From Saprospiraceae bacterium (lineage in GTDB: Bacteria > Bacteroidota > Bacteroidia > Chitinophagales > Saprospiraceae): a DNA stretch of 64,000 nt. Position 1 is the first letter of the stretch. Every line of letters begins with the position of its first letter. Positions 42,618-51,117 of this stretch are shown piece by piece. The notes below the pieces were generated by a model. The model had not been told where the DNA came from. It did not search any database and worked only from the letters and a program-made list of their open reading frames with translations. The stretch is from positions 56,489 to 120,488 of the forward strand of contig JAJTFM010000012.1 in NCBI GenBank assembly GCA_021298575.1, given 5' to 3'. Made by a program: the position numbers and the translations under genes.

Positions 42618-45611
42618 ATGATACGAATATTCTCAGCCATTGCCATCACTGGCGCTCTTTTTGCACTCGCCGCCCGCGAAAACCGCCCTTTTGCCACGCT
42701 GTCCAGATCCGAATCGGCCGCAGAGGCACAGTGGGTGGACTCGGTGTTCAGCAGTCTGTCGCCCGATGAAAGGCTCGGTCAGTTGTTTGTCCTGCGTGCC
42801 AATCTGGATATGGACTCGGTCTTCGAGACCCGGGTGGAGTATCTTGTCCGGAAGTACAAGCCGGGAGGTCTCTGTTTTTTCAATCCGTCTCACGCCGGTA
42901 CAGTCGAAAAGCAGGCCGAACTAACCAACCGGTATCAGATGGCCAGTCCGCAGGTGCCGCTGCTCATCACTGCCGACCTTGAAAACGGACTGGGTATGCG
43001 CCTGCGAAACACGGCCATGTCGTTCCCGCGCGCCATGATGCTGGGCGCTATTCAGGATAATCGCCTCCTGTATGAAATGGGTAAAGAGGTGGCCTGGCAG
43101 TGCCGCCGCCTCGGTGTTCATGTCAATTTTGCGCCTGTGGCGGATGTGAACAACAATTCGTCCAATCCCGTTATCGGCGAACGCAGCTACGGAGAGGACC
43201 GGCATAATGTGGCTGCCAAGGCGTATCAGTACATGTCGGGTCTGCAGGACGGTGGTGTGCTGGCCTGTGCCAAGCACTTCCCCGGCCATGGCGATACGGA
43301 TCAGGATTCTCACATAGAACTGCCGCGTATCAAATACGACTGGCACCGCCTCGACAGTCTTGAACTGTTCCCGTTCCGCATGCTGGCCGATAACGGTATA
43401 GGCTCCTTTATGGTAGGACACTTGCAGGTGAACGCCATTGATGACCGCGAGCCGCGTCCCACCTCGCTGAGCAAACCTGCCATCACAGGTCTTTTGCGCG
43501 AAAAAATGGGCTTCGACGGACTCATCTTCACCGATGCCATGGAAATGGAGGGTGTGAAAAAACAGTTCCCCGACGGTATAGCCGATGTGGAGGCTTTCAA
43601 GGCTGGCAACGATGTCATCCTGCTCTCTGCTGATTTTGAAAAAGGCTGGAATGCCGTTCAGGAAGCGCTGAAAAATGGCGAACTGGATCGCGAGAAACTG
43701 AATATAAGTGTGAAGCGGATGTTGCGTGTGAAGTACAGGCTCGGCGTCACCACACCTCAGCGGGTGGAGCTCAACAACCTGCGCTGCGATCTGAATCGTC
43801 CGCAGGCCTACGCGCTCAAGCGCCGCATTGTGGCTGCTGCCATGACGCTGGTGCGCGATGATCTTCAGTTGGCAGGTTTCCCCGATCTGGAGAACAAACG
43901 CTTTGCCTCGGTGGCCATTGGTGACACCAACAGAACGGTTTTTCAGACGTACTGCGGCTATTACGTACCTGTACGCCACTTCAATATTCCCAAAAATGCT
44001 GATTCGCTGCTCCGGAAGCAGGTGCTCGACTCGCTGCGCCATTACGACGTGGTACTGGCGGGCCTGTACGGTATGCGTACCACTCCCATGCCCGCACGCG
44101 TGAAGCGCAGCGAAGCCGGGGCAGATACCATGTACGGGCTCACTGCAGCCCAGATTGAATTCACCCGGGCGTTGAACCGGCAAAATGTGGTGGCACTCAC
44201 CGTTTTTGGCAATCCCTACACCCTGCGCCGGGTCGCCGATGCTCCTCTGCTGCTACAGGCTTTCACCGAAGATCCGATGGCGCAGGAATATGCTGCACAG
44301 GCACTGTTCGGGGCAAGTGATATTAACGGTATCATGCCGGTGACGGCTACATCGTTTGCGCATTTTGGTCACGGTTTCAGAAAGGACTATCCGCAGAAAA
44401 GACTTGGTTACGACTTGCCCGAGGCAGTCGGCATGAGTAGCGACACGCTTGCCCTGCTTGACACCATCGCCCGGCAACTAATCGCGCTGGGCGCCGCGCC
44501 GGGCTGTCAGATTCTGGTGGCGAAAGACAATAAAATCGTGTGGAACAAGGCTTACGGCTTCCATACCTACGACAAAACCACGCCTGTCACCACCGAAACC
44601 ATCTTCGATCTGGCCTCTGTTACGAAAGTGGCTGCCACCACGGTGTCGGTGATGAAGCTGGCAGAACAGGGTCTTGTTTCACTCGACAATCCAGTTTCTG
44701 CTTATGTTCAGGAACTGAAAAGCACGGATAAGAACACGCTGACCTTCCGCGAGGTTATGGCACATCACGCGGGGCTGAAAGCCTGGATTCCGTTTTACAA
44801 GCAGACTATCACGGCAGACAAAAAACCGGCGCCGGCGCTGTACAAACCCGGAGAGGATCGGCATTTCCATGTCCCTGTGGCAAAGGGTCTGTATATAAAA
44901 GATGTTTGGGTGGATACCCTGTGGCGGCAGGTATTCGACAGTCCGCTGAGTCCGGAGAAAAACTATGTGTATTCCGATCTAGGCCTTTACCTGTGCGCGC
45001 GTGCCGTGCGCGAGGTGAGCGGGTTACCGGTGGATGCGTACGCTGCTGCATCGTATTACCGTCCGCTGGGAATGAGCACAACGGGCTATAACCCGTGGAA
45101 GAATGGTTTGGCCGACCGCTGCGCACCCACGGAGGACGACACCTATTTCCGCCAGGTGCGCATACAGGGGTACGTACACGATATGGGTGCGGCCATGCTG
45201 GGCGGCGTCAGTGGTCATGCAGGACTGTTTTCCAGTGCCAATGATCTGGCCAAATTGTTTCAGATGCTGCTCAACGGCGGCAGTTACGGCGCAAGGCAAT
45301 ATCTCGGTGGCGAAACCATACTTCAGTTCACCACGCGGTATGAAAAAAGCATGCGCCGCGGAATCGGGTTCGACATGAAAGAACTAAACCCTGAAAAAGA
45401 CGTTAACATGAGTACACTGGCCGGGCCCAATACCTTTGGTCACCTGGGCTTTACCGGTACCTGCGTATGGGCCGACCCTGATAAAAATTTGGTATTCATA
45501 TTCCTGTCCAACCGGACATTCCCCACCATGGACAACAATAAACTCAGCAACGAAAATTTCCGTCCGAGGTTACAGAGCGTCGTTTACCGCGCTATGACAG
45601 ATGGTCAATAA
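42618..45611 (+). CDS. GH3 beta-N-acetylhexosaminidase fused to class C beta-lactamase-like serine hydrolase
   Basis: A 997-residue exported fusion. Signal/anchor about residues 1-19. The GH3 domain (about 35-390) has the NagZ-type loop KHFPGHGDTDQDSHIELP with its catalytic His and the nucleophile Asp in GLIFTDAMEMEG (about 304); a GH3 C-terminal domain follows. The serine-hydrolase domain (about 600-990) has ASVTK (SxxK, about 666) and YSDLGLYL in place of YxN, and a C-terminal HLGFTGT. NagZ-type enzymes release GlcNAc from muropeptides, while the second domain resembles AmpC/DD-peptidase, so combined cell-wall cleavage is inferred. ATG 42618 preferred over upstream TTG 42549. Overlaps the next gene by 11 bp. 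Confidence 0.93.
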   Translation: MIRIFSAIAITGALFALAARENRPFATLSRSESAAEAQWVDSVFSSLSPDERLGQLFVLRANLDMDSVFETRVEYLVRKYKPGGLCFFNPSHAGTVEKQAELTNRYQMASPQVPLLITADLENGLGMRLRNTAMSFPRAMMLGAIQDNRLLYEMGKEVAWQCRRLGVHVNFAPVADVNNNSSNPVIGERSYGEDRHNVAAKAYQYMSGLQDGGVLACAKHFPGHGDTDQDSHIELPRIKYDWHRLDSLELFPFRMLADNGIGSFMVGHLQVNAIDDREPRPTSLSKPAITGLLREKMGFDGLIFTDAMEMEGVKKQFPDGIADVEAFKAGNDVILLSADFEKGWNAVQEALKNGELDREKLNISVKRMLRVKYRLGVTTPQRVELNNLRCDLNRPQAYALKRRIVAAAMTLVRDDLQLAGFPDLENKRFASVAIGDTNRTVFQTYCGYYVPVRHFNIPKNADSLLRKQVLDSLRHYDVVLAGLYGMRTTPMPARVKRSEAGADTMYGLTAAQIEFTRALNRQNVVALTVFGNPYTLRRVADAPLLLQAFTEDPMAQEYAAQALFGASDINGIMPVTATSFAHFGHGFRKDYPQKRLGYDLPEAVGMSSDTLALLDTIARQLIALGAAPGCQILVAKDNKIVWNKAYGFHTYDKTTPVTTETIFDLASVTKVAATTVSVMKLAEQGLVSLDNPVSAYVQELKSTDKNTLTFREVMAHHAGLKAWIPFYKQTITADKKPAPALYKPGEDRHFHVPVAKGLYIKDVWVDTLWRQVFDSPLSPEKNYVYSDLGLYLCARAVREVSGLPVDAYAAASYYRPLGMSTTGYNPWKNGLADRCAPTEDDTYFRQVRIQGYVHDMGAAMLGGVSGHAGLFSSANDLAKLFQMLLNGGSYGARQYLGGETILQFTTRYEKSMRRGIGFDMKELNPEKDVNMSTLAGPNTFGHLGFTGTCVWADPDKNLVFIFLSNRTFPTMDNNKLSNENFRPRLQSVVYRAMTDGQ

Positions 45612-46470
45612 TCAGAAAAATATGGAAGAAAAAAACACACCACGCGTTTCACAGGAAGACCTGGACGTAGTACGCGACGAGAATCACCGCAAGGAAAAGG
45701 AATTCAAACGTGAAATAGTTGCCGACTGGCTGCCACGATATACTGGTATGCCGCTTGATCAGTTCGGGAAATTCATACTGCTCGTCAATTTCAGCGGCTA
45801 TGTGAAATCTTTCGCTGAGCAGAACGGCGTACAGATATATGGTACCGACCGCCCCATGCAGGCGGCAACGGCAGATGGTATTACCATTATCAACTTCGGT
45901 ATTGGCAGTCCGAATGCGGGCCTTATTATTGACCTGCTGGAAGTGATAACTCCCAAAGCTGTGCTGTTTCTCGGCAAATGTGGCGGCCTGAAAACCGGAA
46001 AGAATCATATCGGAGACCTGATTCTGCCCATAGCAGCCATACGCGGCGAGGGCACCAGTAACGACTACCTTCCTCCGGAGGTGCCGGCCCTGCCGGCTTT
46101 CGCCCTGCAGAAAGCCGTCTCCACCACCATACGCGATATGGAGCGCGATTACTGGACGGGCGTGGTTTACACGACCAACAAACGCGTGTGGGAGCACCGG
46201 GAAGACTTCAAACAGAAGCTGCGGGATCTGCGCTGTAATGCCATTGATATGGAAACGGCCACTATTTTCGCTGCGGCCTTTAAAAATCAGATGCCTGCAG
46301 GCGCGCTGTTGCTGGTGAGTGATATGCCCATGACGCGCGATGGTGTAAAAACGGAGGCAAAGGACAGGGAAACAACGTCTAGGTTTGCCGAAGCGCATCT
46401 CGCCATTGGCATTGGTTCGCTGAAACAGCTCATGAACAGCGGGCTCACGGTGAAGCACCTGCGGTTCTGA
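45601..46470 (+). CDS. AMP nucleosidase (phosphorylase superfamily)
   Basis: A 289-residue enzyme hydrolysing AMP to adenine and ribose-5-phosphate. Family features: DWLPRYTGMPLDQFGKFILL (about 40), PMQAATADGITIINFGIGSP (about 83), FLGKCGGLKTGKNHIGDLIL, IRGEGTSNDYLPPEVPALPA and AIDMETATIFAAAF near 215, ending GLTVKHLRF. The first about 30 residues are charged and not part of the fold; ATG at 45622 is an alternative start that avoids them. The start overlaps the GH3 fusion gene by 11 bp, so translation is probably coupled. Convergent with the acyltransferase gene. Confidence 0.92.
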   Translation: MVNNQKNMEEKNTPRVSQEDLDVVRDENHRKEKEFKREIVADWLPRYTGMPLDQFGKFILLVNFSGYVKSFAEQNGVQIYGTDRPMQAATADGITIINFGIGSPNAGLIIDLLEVITPKAVLFLGKCGGLKTGKNHIGDLILPIAAIRGEGTSNDYLPPEVPALPAFALQKAVSTTIRDMERDYWTGVVYTTNKRVWEHREDFKQKLRDLRCNAIDMETATIFAAAFKNQMPAGALLLVSDMPMTRDGVKTEAKDRETTSRFAEAHLAIGIGSLKQLMNSGLTVKHLRF

Positions 46471-46483
46471 CAAACCGGGCTAT

Positions 46484-47740
46484 TCACAGGTTGGCCTCTG
46501 TCAGGACAGACTTTCGCTGTTGCTGCAGGCTTTCGAGCAGGGCGGGCTCCAGTTTTCCCGCGCTTCTGCGCGCGTTCCATACGCGTGCGAGCCTTTCGTG
46601 GTACCCGGAGTAATATCCGAGTGCGATGGTTGCGCCTACTGCCATCCAGGCCAGGATGTTATTACCACTGTATATAAATACGGCTCTGAAAACACCTCTG
46701 AGCCAGACGGGCACAGTGAAGAAGCCCAGAAACATCTTGAGTGCACCATTGTAGCCGGGATACAGCTGCAGTTTCTGGCTGACGAACTTCGGGATGAAGA
46801 AGGGAATGAACCAGCAGATTCGTCCGGCAAGGGCCGGTATTGTACCTGCGAATACCGTTAAATTCCGGAGGAAGCCATCTTTTTGAGTGCTGATTACTGC
46901 GTCGGACACACCAGTTTTTTCCAGTTGACTGAAGTAGGTATTGAGCATTCTGGTCAGTTCGGGCCGGTTAATATTCCGTTCTATCAGGTTTTTCCGGAAG
47001 TTGAAATACGCCTTGTTTTCCCGGGGGTACAGATTTTCGGCCATGGTTTCCAGTTTGTCGGCAACCGGTTGCAGTTCGAGGTCATGAACCGTCAGTGTCA
47101 GGTCGCTGACCTTTTGTTGCAGGTGGCCGGTGAGATCAGAAACAGCTTTGTCGGGTTCCGCCATCCAGATGTTGCGCCATTCGGCGGCGTGGACGGGTTC
47201 GCCGAAGTGAACAATGACATCACTTCTGAACTCATCGGGCGCGCTATAGCTCAGACCGACCGGGATCAGTTTCACGTTGAGTTGCCAGTCAGTGTTGTTT
47301 TCCGCGCCCAGTGCGATACGGGCTGCGCCTGTTTTAAAGGGTCGCACCACCCTGTCCATCCAGCTCACCCCTTCAGCGGCTATGAAGAGTACTCCACCGT
47401 TTTGAATATGTCTGACCGACTGATCCAGCGCTTTGCTGTTGTTTCGGTCGGCGCCATTGGGCAGGTCTTCCTTTCTTTTTACCGGGATACAGTACATACG
47501 CCTCAGGATCCAGTTGCTTACCGGGTGTTTGAAAAGGCTGTAATTGGCCAGGAAATAACAACTTTGCCTGATTTCAACACACACGTTGAACACATCCATG
47601 ATAGTACTCGGATGATTGACAACCACAATAGCGGGTCCGCTGAAATGCAGATTTTCCCTGCCCAGCACCATTCTGCGGCGGTAGAATACCCTTAGTCCTA
47701 TGAAGGCAAAAATCCGGAAAAACTGATAGAGTATGAACAA
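46484..47740 (-). CDS. PlsC-like glycerolipid acyltransferase
   Basis: A 418-residue membrane-associated acyltransferase, longer than standard PlsC (about 250). The catalytic block NHPSTIMDVF (about residue 37) has the His-X5-Asp form seen in GPAT/DHAPAT-like members; FIAAEGVSWMDR (about 127, EG motif) and a proline block VKLIPVGLSYS follow. The C-terminal about 120 residues include two or three membrane segments (LAGRICWFIPFFIP, AVFIYSGNNILAWMAVGATI). Start is TTG at 47740: an in-frame stop lies just upstream and no ATG precedes the conserved block until residue 24. It follows metF by 9 bp on the same strand. Confidence 0.87.
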   Translation of the reverse strand: MFILYQFFRIFAFIGLRVFYRRRMVLGRENLHFSGPAIVVVNHPSTIMDVFNVCVEIRQSCYFLANYSLFKHPVSNWILRRMYCIPVKRKEDLPNGADRNNSKALDQSVRHIQNGGVLFIAAEGVSWMDRVVRPFKTGAARIALGAENNTDWQLNVKLIPVGLSYSAPDEFRSDVIVHFGEPVHAAEWRNIWMAEPDKAVSDLTGHLQQKVSDLTLTVHDLELQPVADKLETMAENLYPRENKAYFNFRKNLIERNINRPELTRMLNTYFSQLEKTGVSDAVISTQKDGFLRNLTVFAGTIPALAGRICWFIPFFIPKFVSQKLQLYPGYNGALKMFLGFFTVPVWLRGVFRAVFIYSGNNILAWMAVGATIALGYYSGYHERLARVWNARRSAGKLEPALLESLQQQRKSVLTEANL

Positions 47741-47749
47741 GGTGTGAAG

Positions 47750-48703
47750 TTACAGGACGGCTGAAACGATCTTTTTGATGGTTTCATTTTCGCCCATGGT
47801 GTAGTAGTGCAGGCAGGGTACGCCGCTGGCCTTCAGCTCTTTGCTTTGTGCAATGGCCCATTCGATACCGACCTGATTGATTGCTTCGTCATCCTTTGCC
47901 TTCACGATGGCCTTTACCAGGTCTTCGGGCATATTGATAAAAAACTTGCGGGGGATGGAGTTAAGCTGGTACTTTTTGGTGAGTGGCTTCAGTCCGGGAA
48001 CGATCGGTACAGTAATTCCTGCTGCCCGGCAGGTGTCCACATATTCGAAGTACTTCTGATTGTCGAAGAACATCTGTGTGACTATATAGTCGGCTCCGGC
48101 CCTCACCTTTTCTTTGGTGAAGTGCAGGTCGGAGGTCAGGTTGGGCGACTCGAAATGCTTTTCCGGGTATCCTGCCACACCGATACAGAAATCAGTGGCA
48201 TCACCGCCGGTAATATTGGCGTCGAGATACTTGCCGGAGTTCATATCGGCGATTTGTTTTACCAGATCGAGGGCATATTTGTGGCCATTTTCTTCCGGAG
48301 TGAACTTGTCTTCAAACTGCCGGGCGTCGCCGCGCAGGGCGAGCACATTATTGATACCCAGAAAATTCAGGTCAATAAGTGCATTTTCCGTTTCTTCTGC
48401 GGAGAAGCCACCACAAATCAGGTGAGGAACAGCATCCACGCCATAGCGGTGCATGACTGCTGCGCAGATACCTACCGTGCCGGGGCGTTTCCGGATAGAA
48501 GCCTTTTCATAGTAACCTGAAGGTCGTTTTTTGTACAGATACTCCTCGCGGTGATAGGTTACGTCAATAAACGGAGGCTTGAACTCCATCAGTGCATCGA
48601 GGGTATTGAATATAGCCTGCATACTACCTTTCAGAGGAGGGATTACCTCGAAAGAGATGAGGGTTTTGCCTTCGGCCCGCTGGAAATGTTCTGTAACTCT
48701 CAT
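47750..48703 (-). CDS. metF: Methylenetetrahydrofolate reductase
   Basis: A 317-residue FAD-dependent TIM-barrel enzyme making 5-methyl-THF for methionine synthesis. ISFEVIPPLKG (catalytic Glu), FIDVTYHREEY, HLICGGFSAEETENALIDL, NVLALRGD and ADYIVTQMFFDNQKYFEYV are canonical. The frame is open 18 codons further upstream, but the ATG at 48703 (MRVTEHF) gives normal length and lies directly after a TATCTTTG box (48715-48708), implying an almost leaderless mRNA. Followed by the PlsC-like gene after 9 bp. Confidence 0.96.
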   Translation of the reverse strand: MRVTEHFQRAEGKTLISFEVIPPLKGSMQAIFNTLDALMEFKPPFIDVTYHREEYLYKKRPSGYYEKASIRKRPGTVGICAAVMHRYGVDAVPHLICGGFSAEETENALIDLNFLGINNVLALRGDARQFEDKFTPEENGHKYALDLVKQIADMNSGKYLDANITGGDATDFCIGVAGYPEKHFESPNLTSDLHFTKEKVRAGADYIVTQMFFDNQKYFEYVDTCRAAGITVPIVPGLKPLTKKYQLNSIPRKFFINMPEDLVKAIVKAKDDEAINQVGIEWAIAQSKELKASGVPCLHYYTMGENETIKKIVSAVL

Positions 48704-48707
48704 GGTG

Positions 48708-48715
48708 CAAAGATA
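48708..48715 (-). promoter_or_regulatory. -7 box of metF
   Basis: TATCTTTG, perfect TAnnTTTG match, only 4 bp from the ATG at 48703. Transcription would begin at or within a few bases of the start codon. It rules out the longer metF start. Confidence 0.5.
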
Positions 48716-48750
48716 GGATGATCCGGAAAATTCAGGAAGTGGAAAACAAA

Positions 48751-48787
48751 ACAGCATATACGCGGGAATGTTCCCGGTATATGCTGT
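48751..48787 (-). terminator. Intrinsic terminator of htpG
   Basis: ACAGCATATAC..CGGGAA (48751-48768) pairs with TTCCCG..GTATATGCTGT (48771-48787) with one bulged base pair region and a 2-base loop. Read on the minus strand the hairpin is followed by TTTTGTTTTCC. It lies 35 bp past the htpG stop. Confidence 0.7.
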
Positions 48788-48821
48788 TTATCGTACTACG
48801 GAAGGCCTGAAAAACCTTTTT

Positions 48822-50687
48822 TTATACTTTTTCCAGTGTTTTCCTGACGAAAGAAGTGAGTGCTTCACCCTTGAGCATACCTTGCTGTAGCAGGGCCAGG
48901 CTGAGCAGGTATTCGGTCATTTCACTGGCGGCTGCGCCTTCGGCTTTCACCAGTTTATTGACGATAACCGGGTTGTTGCTGTTTACCACCACATTGAAAC
49001 TGTCGGGGAAATCGGTCATGCCGCCCACGCCCTGCAGCGCCTGCATTTCCTTGAACCGGCGCATGAACTCGGGGCGGGTGATGAGCACCGGCGTTTCTTC
49101 CGGCGAGAGGGGACTAACCTGAACCGAGGCGCCGGTATGACTTTTGGCGGCTTCCTGGAACAGATTCTTCACACTGTCCTGCTCTTTGTCAGACAGCACC
49201 GAAGTTCTGTTTTCGTCTTTTTGCACCAGATTATCGGTCGTGTCGGAATCCACTCGCACGAACGTGAACCCCAGGTCGGAGCGGTATTCCAGATTCTGCA
49301 TCCAGTGGTTATCGAGTACCGTGTCGAGTCGAACGATATCATAACCGCGCTGCTGGGCGGCTTCAATCTGGGCGTGCTGGCCTTCTGCATCGTTGGTATA
49401 AATGACGATGACCTTTCCGTGTTTATCGGTCTGGCTGGTGGAAATCTTGTCTTTGTATTCACCGATGAGTGAGAATCCGTCTTTGAGACTTTCGATCAGC
49501 GTGAAGCTGTTGGCTTTTTCTTCAAACTTCTTGTCGGAAACAACGCCGTATTTGACAAATACACCGAGGTCGCGCCACTTCTGTTCGAAGGCGGGGCGGT
49601 CGTTTTTGAACAACTCGTTGAGCTTGTCGGCTACTTTTCGGGTAATATACTCGCTGATTTTCTTCACATTGCCGTCGGACTGCAGGTACGAGCGCGATAC
49701 GTTCAGCGGGATATCAGGGGAGTCAATAACACCGTGCAGGAGCAGGAGCCATTCGGGGACGATATCGCGTACATCATCGGTGACGAACACCTGATTGCAG
49801 TACAGGTGAATCTTGTTGCGCGATACCTCCATGGCATTTCCCAGTTTCGGGAAATAGAGTACGCCGGTCAGGTTGAAGGGGTAGTCAATATTCAGGTGAA
49901 TCCAGAACATGGGTTCCGGCGACATGGGGTACAGTTGCCGGTAGAATGCCTGATAGTCCTCGTCTCTGAGGTCCAGCGGCTGCTTTTTCCATATTGGTCT
50001 GGTTTCGTTGATGATATTCGGAACCTCCCTGGACTCCTCCTTTTTGTCGTCGCCCTCGCCGGTATCGAAATATTCCGTTTTGGTGCCAAACCGGATTTCT
50101 ATCGGGAGGAATTTGCAGTATTTCTCCAGCAGACCTTCGATCTTGAATTTCTCGAGGAAGTCCTTGTTTTCCTCGTTGATGTGCAGGATGATATCCGTAC
50201 CCCGGTCGGCCTTCTCAATCTTTTCGATGGTGAATTCCGGATTGCCGTCGCAAGACCATTTCACAGGTTCTGCGCCCTCCTTCCATGAGCGGGTGATGAC
50301 ATCCACCTGATCGGCCACCATGAAAGCCGAATAGAAACCCAGGCCGAAGTTACCGATGATACTGCTGTCTTTGTACTTTTCGAGGAATTCGGAAGCGCTG
50401 GAGAAGGCGATCTGGTTCAGGTATTTCAGTACTTCTTCCTCCGTCATACCGATACCGCGGTCGCGGATGATGAGCTGTTTATCCTCCGGCTTCAGAATCA
50501 CCTCGATGTGGGTATCCCCTATTTCACCTTTCACCTCGCCGCGCTGTGCGAGCACCTGCAGTTTGGTGGTGGCATCCACCGCATTGGAGACCAGTTCCCG
50601 CAGGAAAATTTCGTGATCGGAATAAAGGAATTTCTTGATGATCGGAAAAATATTTTCCGTCTGGACCGAAATAGTACCTTTTTGCAT
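48822..50687 (-). CDS. htpG: Molecular chaperone HtpG (Hsp90)
   Basis: A 621-residue ATP-dependent chaperone. The N-terminal GHKL domain has EIFLRELVSNAVDATTKL, IRDRGIGMTEEEV and GNFGLGFYSAFMVAD. The middle domain carries GVLYFPKLG and DIPLNVSRSYLQSD, and the C-terminal dimerisation domain follows (EYLLSLALLQQGM). The frame is open 23 codons upstream, but MQKGTISVQTEN at 50687 is the family start. Leader about 90 bp. A GTACTTTG box at 50784-50777 (minus strand) is a possible, imperfect promoter. Followed by a strong hairpin terminator. Confidence 0.97.
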   Translation of the reverse strand: MQKGTISVQTENIFPIIKKFLYSDHEIFLRELVSNAVDATTKLQVLAQRGEVKGEIGDTHIEVILKPEDKQLIIRDRGIGMTEEEVLKYLNQIAFSSASEFLEKYKDSSIIGNFGLGFYSAFMVADQVDVITRSWKEGAEPVKWSCDGNPEFTIEKIEKADRGTDIILHINEENKDFLEKFKIEGLLEKYCKFLPIEIRFGTKTEYFDTGEGDDKKEESREVPNIINETRPIWKKQPLDLRDEDYQAFYRQLYPMSPEPMFWIHLNIDYPFNLTGVLYFPKLGNAMEVSRNKIHLYCNQVFVTDDVRDIVPEWLLLLHGVIDSPDIPLNVSRSYLQSDGNVKKISEYITRKVADKLNELFKNDRPAFEQKWRDLGVFVKYGVVSDKKFEEKANSFTLIESLKDGFSLIGEYKDKISTSQTDKHGKVIVIYTNDAEGQHAQIEAAQQRGYDIVRLDTVLDNHWMQNLEYRSDLGFTFVRVDSDTTDNLVQKDENRTSVLSDKEQDSVKNLFQEAAKSHTGASVQVSPLSPEETPVLITRPEFMRRFKEMQALQGVGGMTDFPDSFNVVVNSNNPVIVNKLVKAEGAAASEMTEYLLSLALLQQGMLKGEALTSFVRKTLEKV

Positions 50688-50840
50688 GATTTTATCTGGA
50701 TGAATGGTTATTGATAGTTGATGATGCTGAGCAACCTGAGCAGCCGGGCTGACCATCTTTCAAGTGATACGATAATCAAAGTACGTGCCAGTGCGTGAGT
50801 GACTGTCAAATTGTCTGTTTGGCGTTAAAAAGCACAAGTA

Positions 50841-50853
50841 ATTGATTATCAAT
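50841..50853. promoter_or_regulatory. Palindrome ATTGATTATCAAT upstream of the sigma-54 promoter
   Basis: Perfect 6-bp arms around a central T, centred about 100 bp upstream of the predicted sigma-54 start, in A/T-rich DNA. Position suits an enhancer-binding-protein site, which sigma-54 promoters require. TGATTATCAATA also occurs at about 7982. Confidence 0.35.
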
Positions 50854-50922
50854 AAAATAAAACATTAAAAACAGTCTGCATTTAAAAAGTGAATGAAAAA
50901 AACTCACGCTGAATCTGGTTTT

Positions 50923-50937
50923 TGGCACAGTAGTTGC
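50923..50937 (+). promoter_or_regulatory. Consensus sigma-54 promoter
   Basis: TGGCAC (50923-50928), 5-bp spacer AGTAG, TTGC (50934-50937): a full match to the -24/-12 consensus TGGCAC-N5-TTGC. It is intergenic, points away from htpG, and no open reading frame lies downstream on the plus strand before the convergent RND gene ends at 51423. Predicted start about 50948-50950. Confidence 0.7.
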
Positions 50938-50948
50938 CTTGAAAGAAT

Positions 50949-51117
50949 AGCTTTTAAACAGTGTTTCGAGGCAAGAGATTAGAGCCGAATGCGGCTTTAA
51001 GTTCGTGGGCGAGGGACCAGTCCATCTGGGGGGTAGGGCTGGTCTCCTCACCACAAGCAGAATTTATTCAGAGTTTGTTCAGGATTCTCTCGCCGAGTCA
51101 AAAACGGCTCGTTTTTT
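50949..51117 (+). ncRNA. Putative sigma-54-dependent structured small RNA
   Basis: No coding frame follows the sigma-54 promoter; the only ATG nearby gives a 3-codon frame. Two strong helices are visible. Helix 1: 50981-50987 pairs with 50992-50998 with an AATG loop. Helix 2 is a 14-bp composite: GTGG (51005-51008), GAGG (51011-51014) and GACCAG (51015-51020) pair with CTGGTC (51039-51044), CCTC (51046-51049) and CCAC (51051-51054), enclosing a G-rich loop. A terminator hairpin with T6 follows at 51094-51117, giving a transcript of about 170 nt. I do not recognise it as 6S, tmRNA, SRP or RNase P RNA. The 3' end lies in a MITE-like repeat, so the true end could differ. Confidence 0.5.

Noticed and set aside
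42921..44183. 420-codon minus-strand frame
   Set aside because: Antisense to the GH3 domain of the fusion; no family resemblance.
50806..51054. 82-codon minus-strand frame with GTG start
   Set aside because: Covers the sigma-54 site and RNA helices; composition (Phe, Leu, Arg, Pro) and lack of promoter argue against coding.
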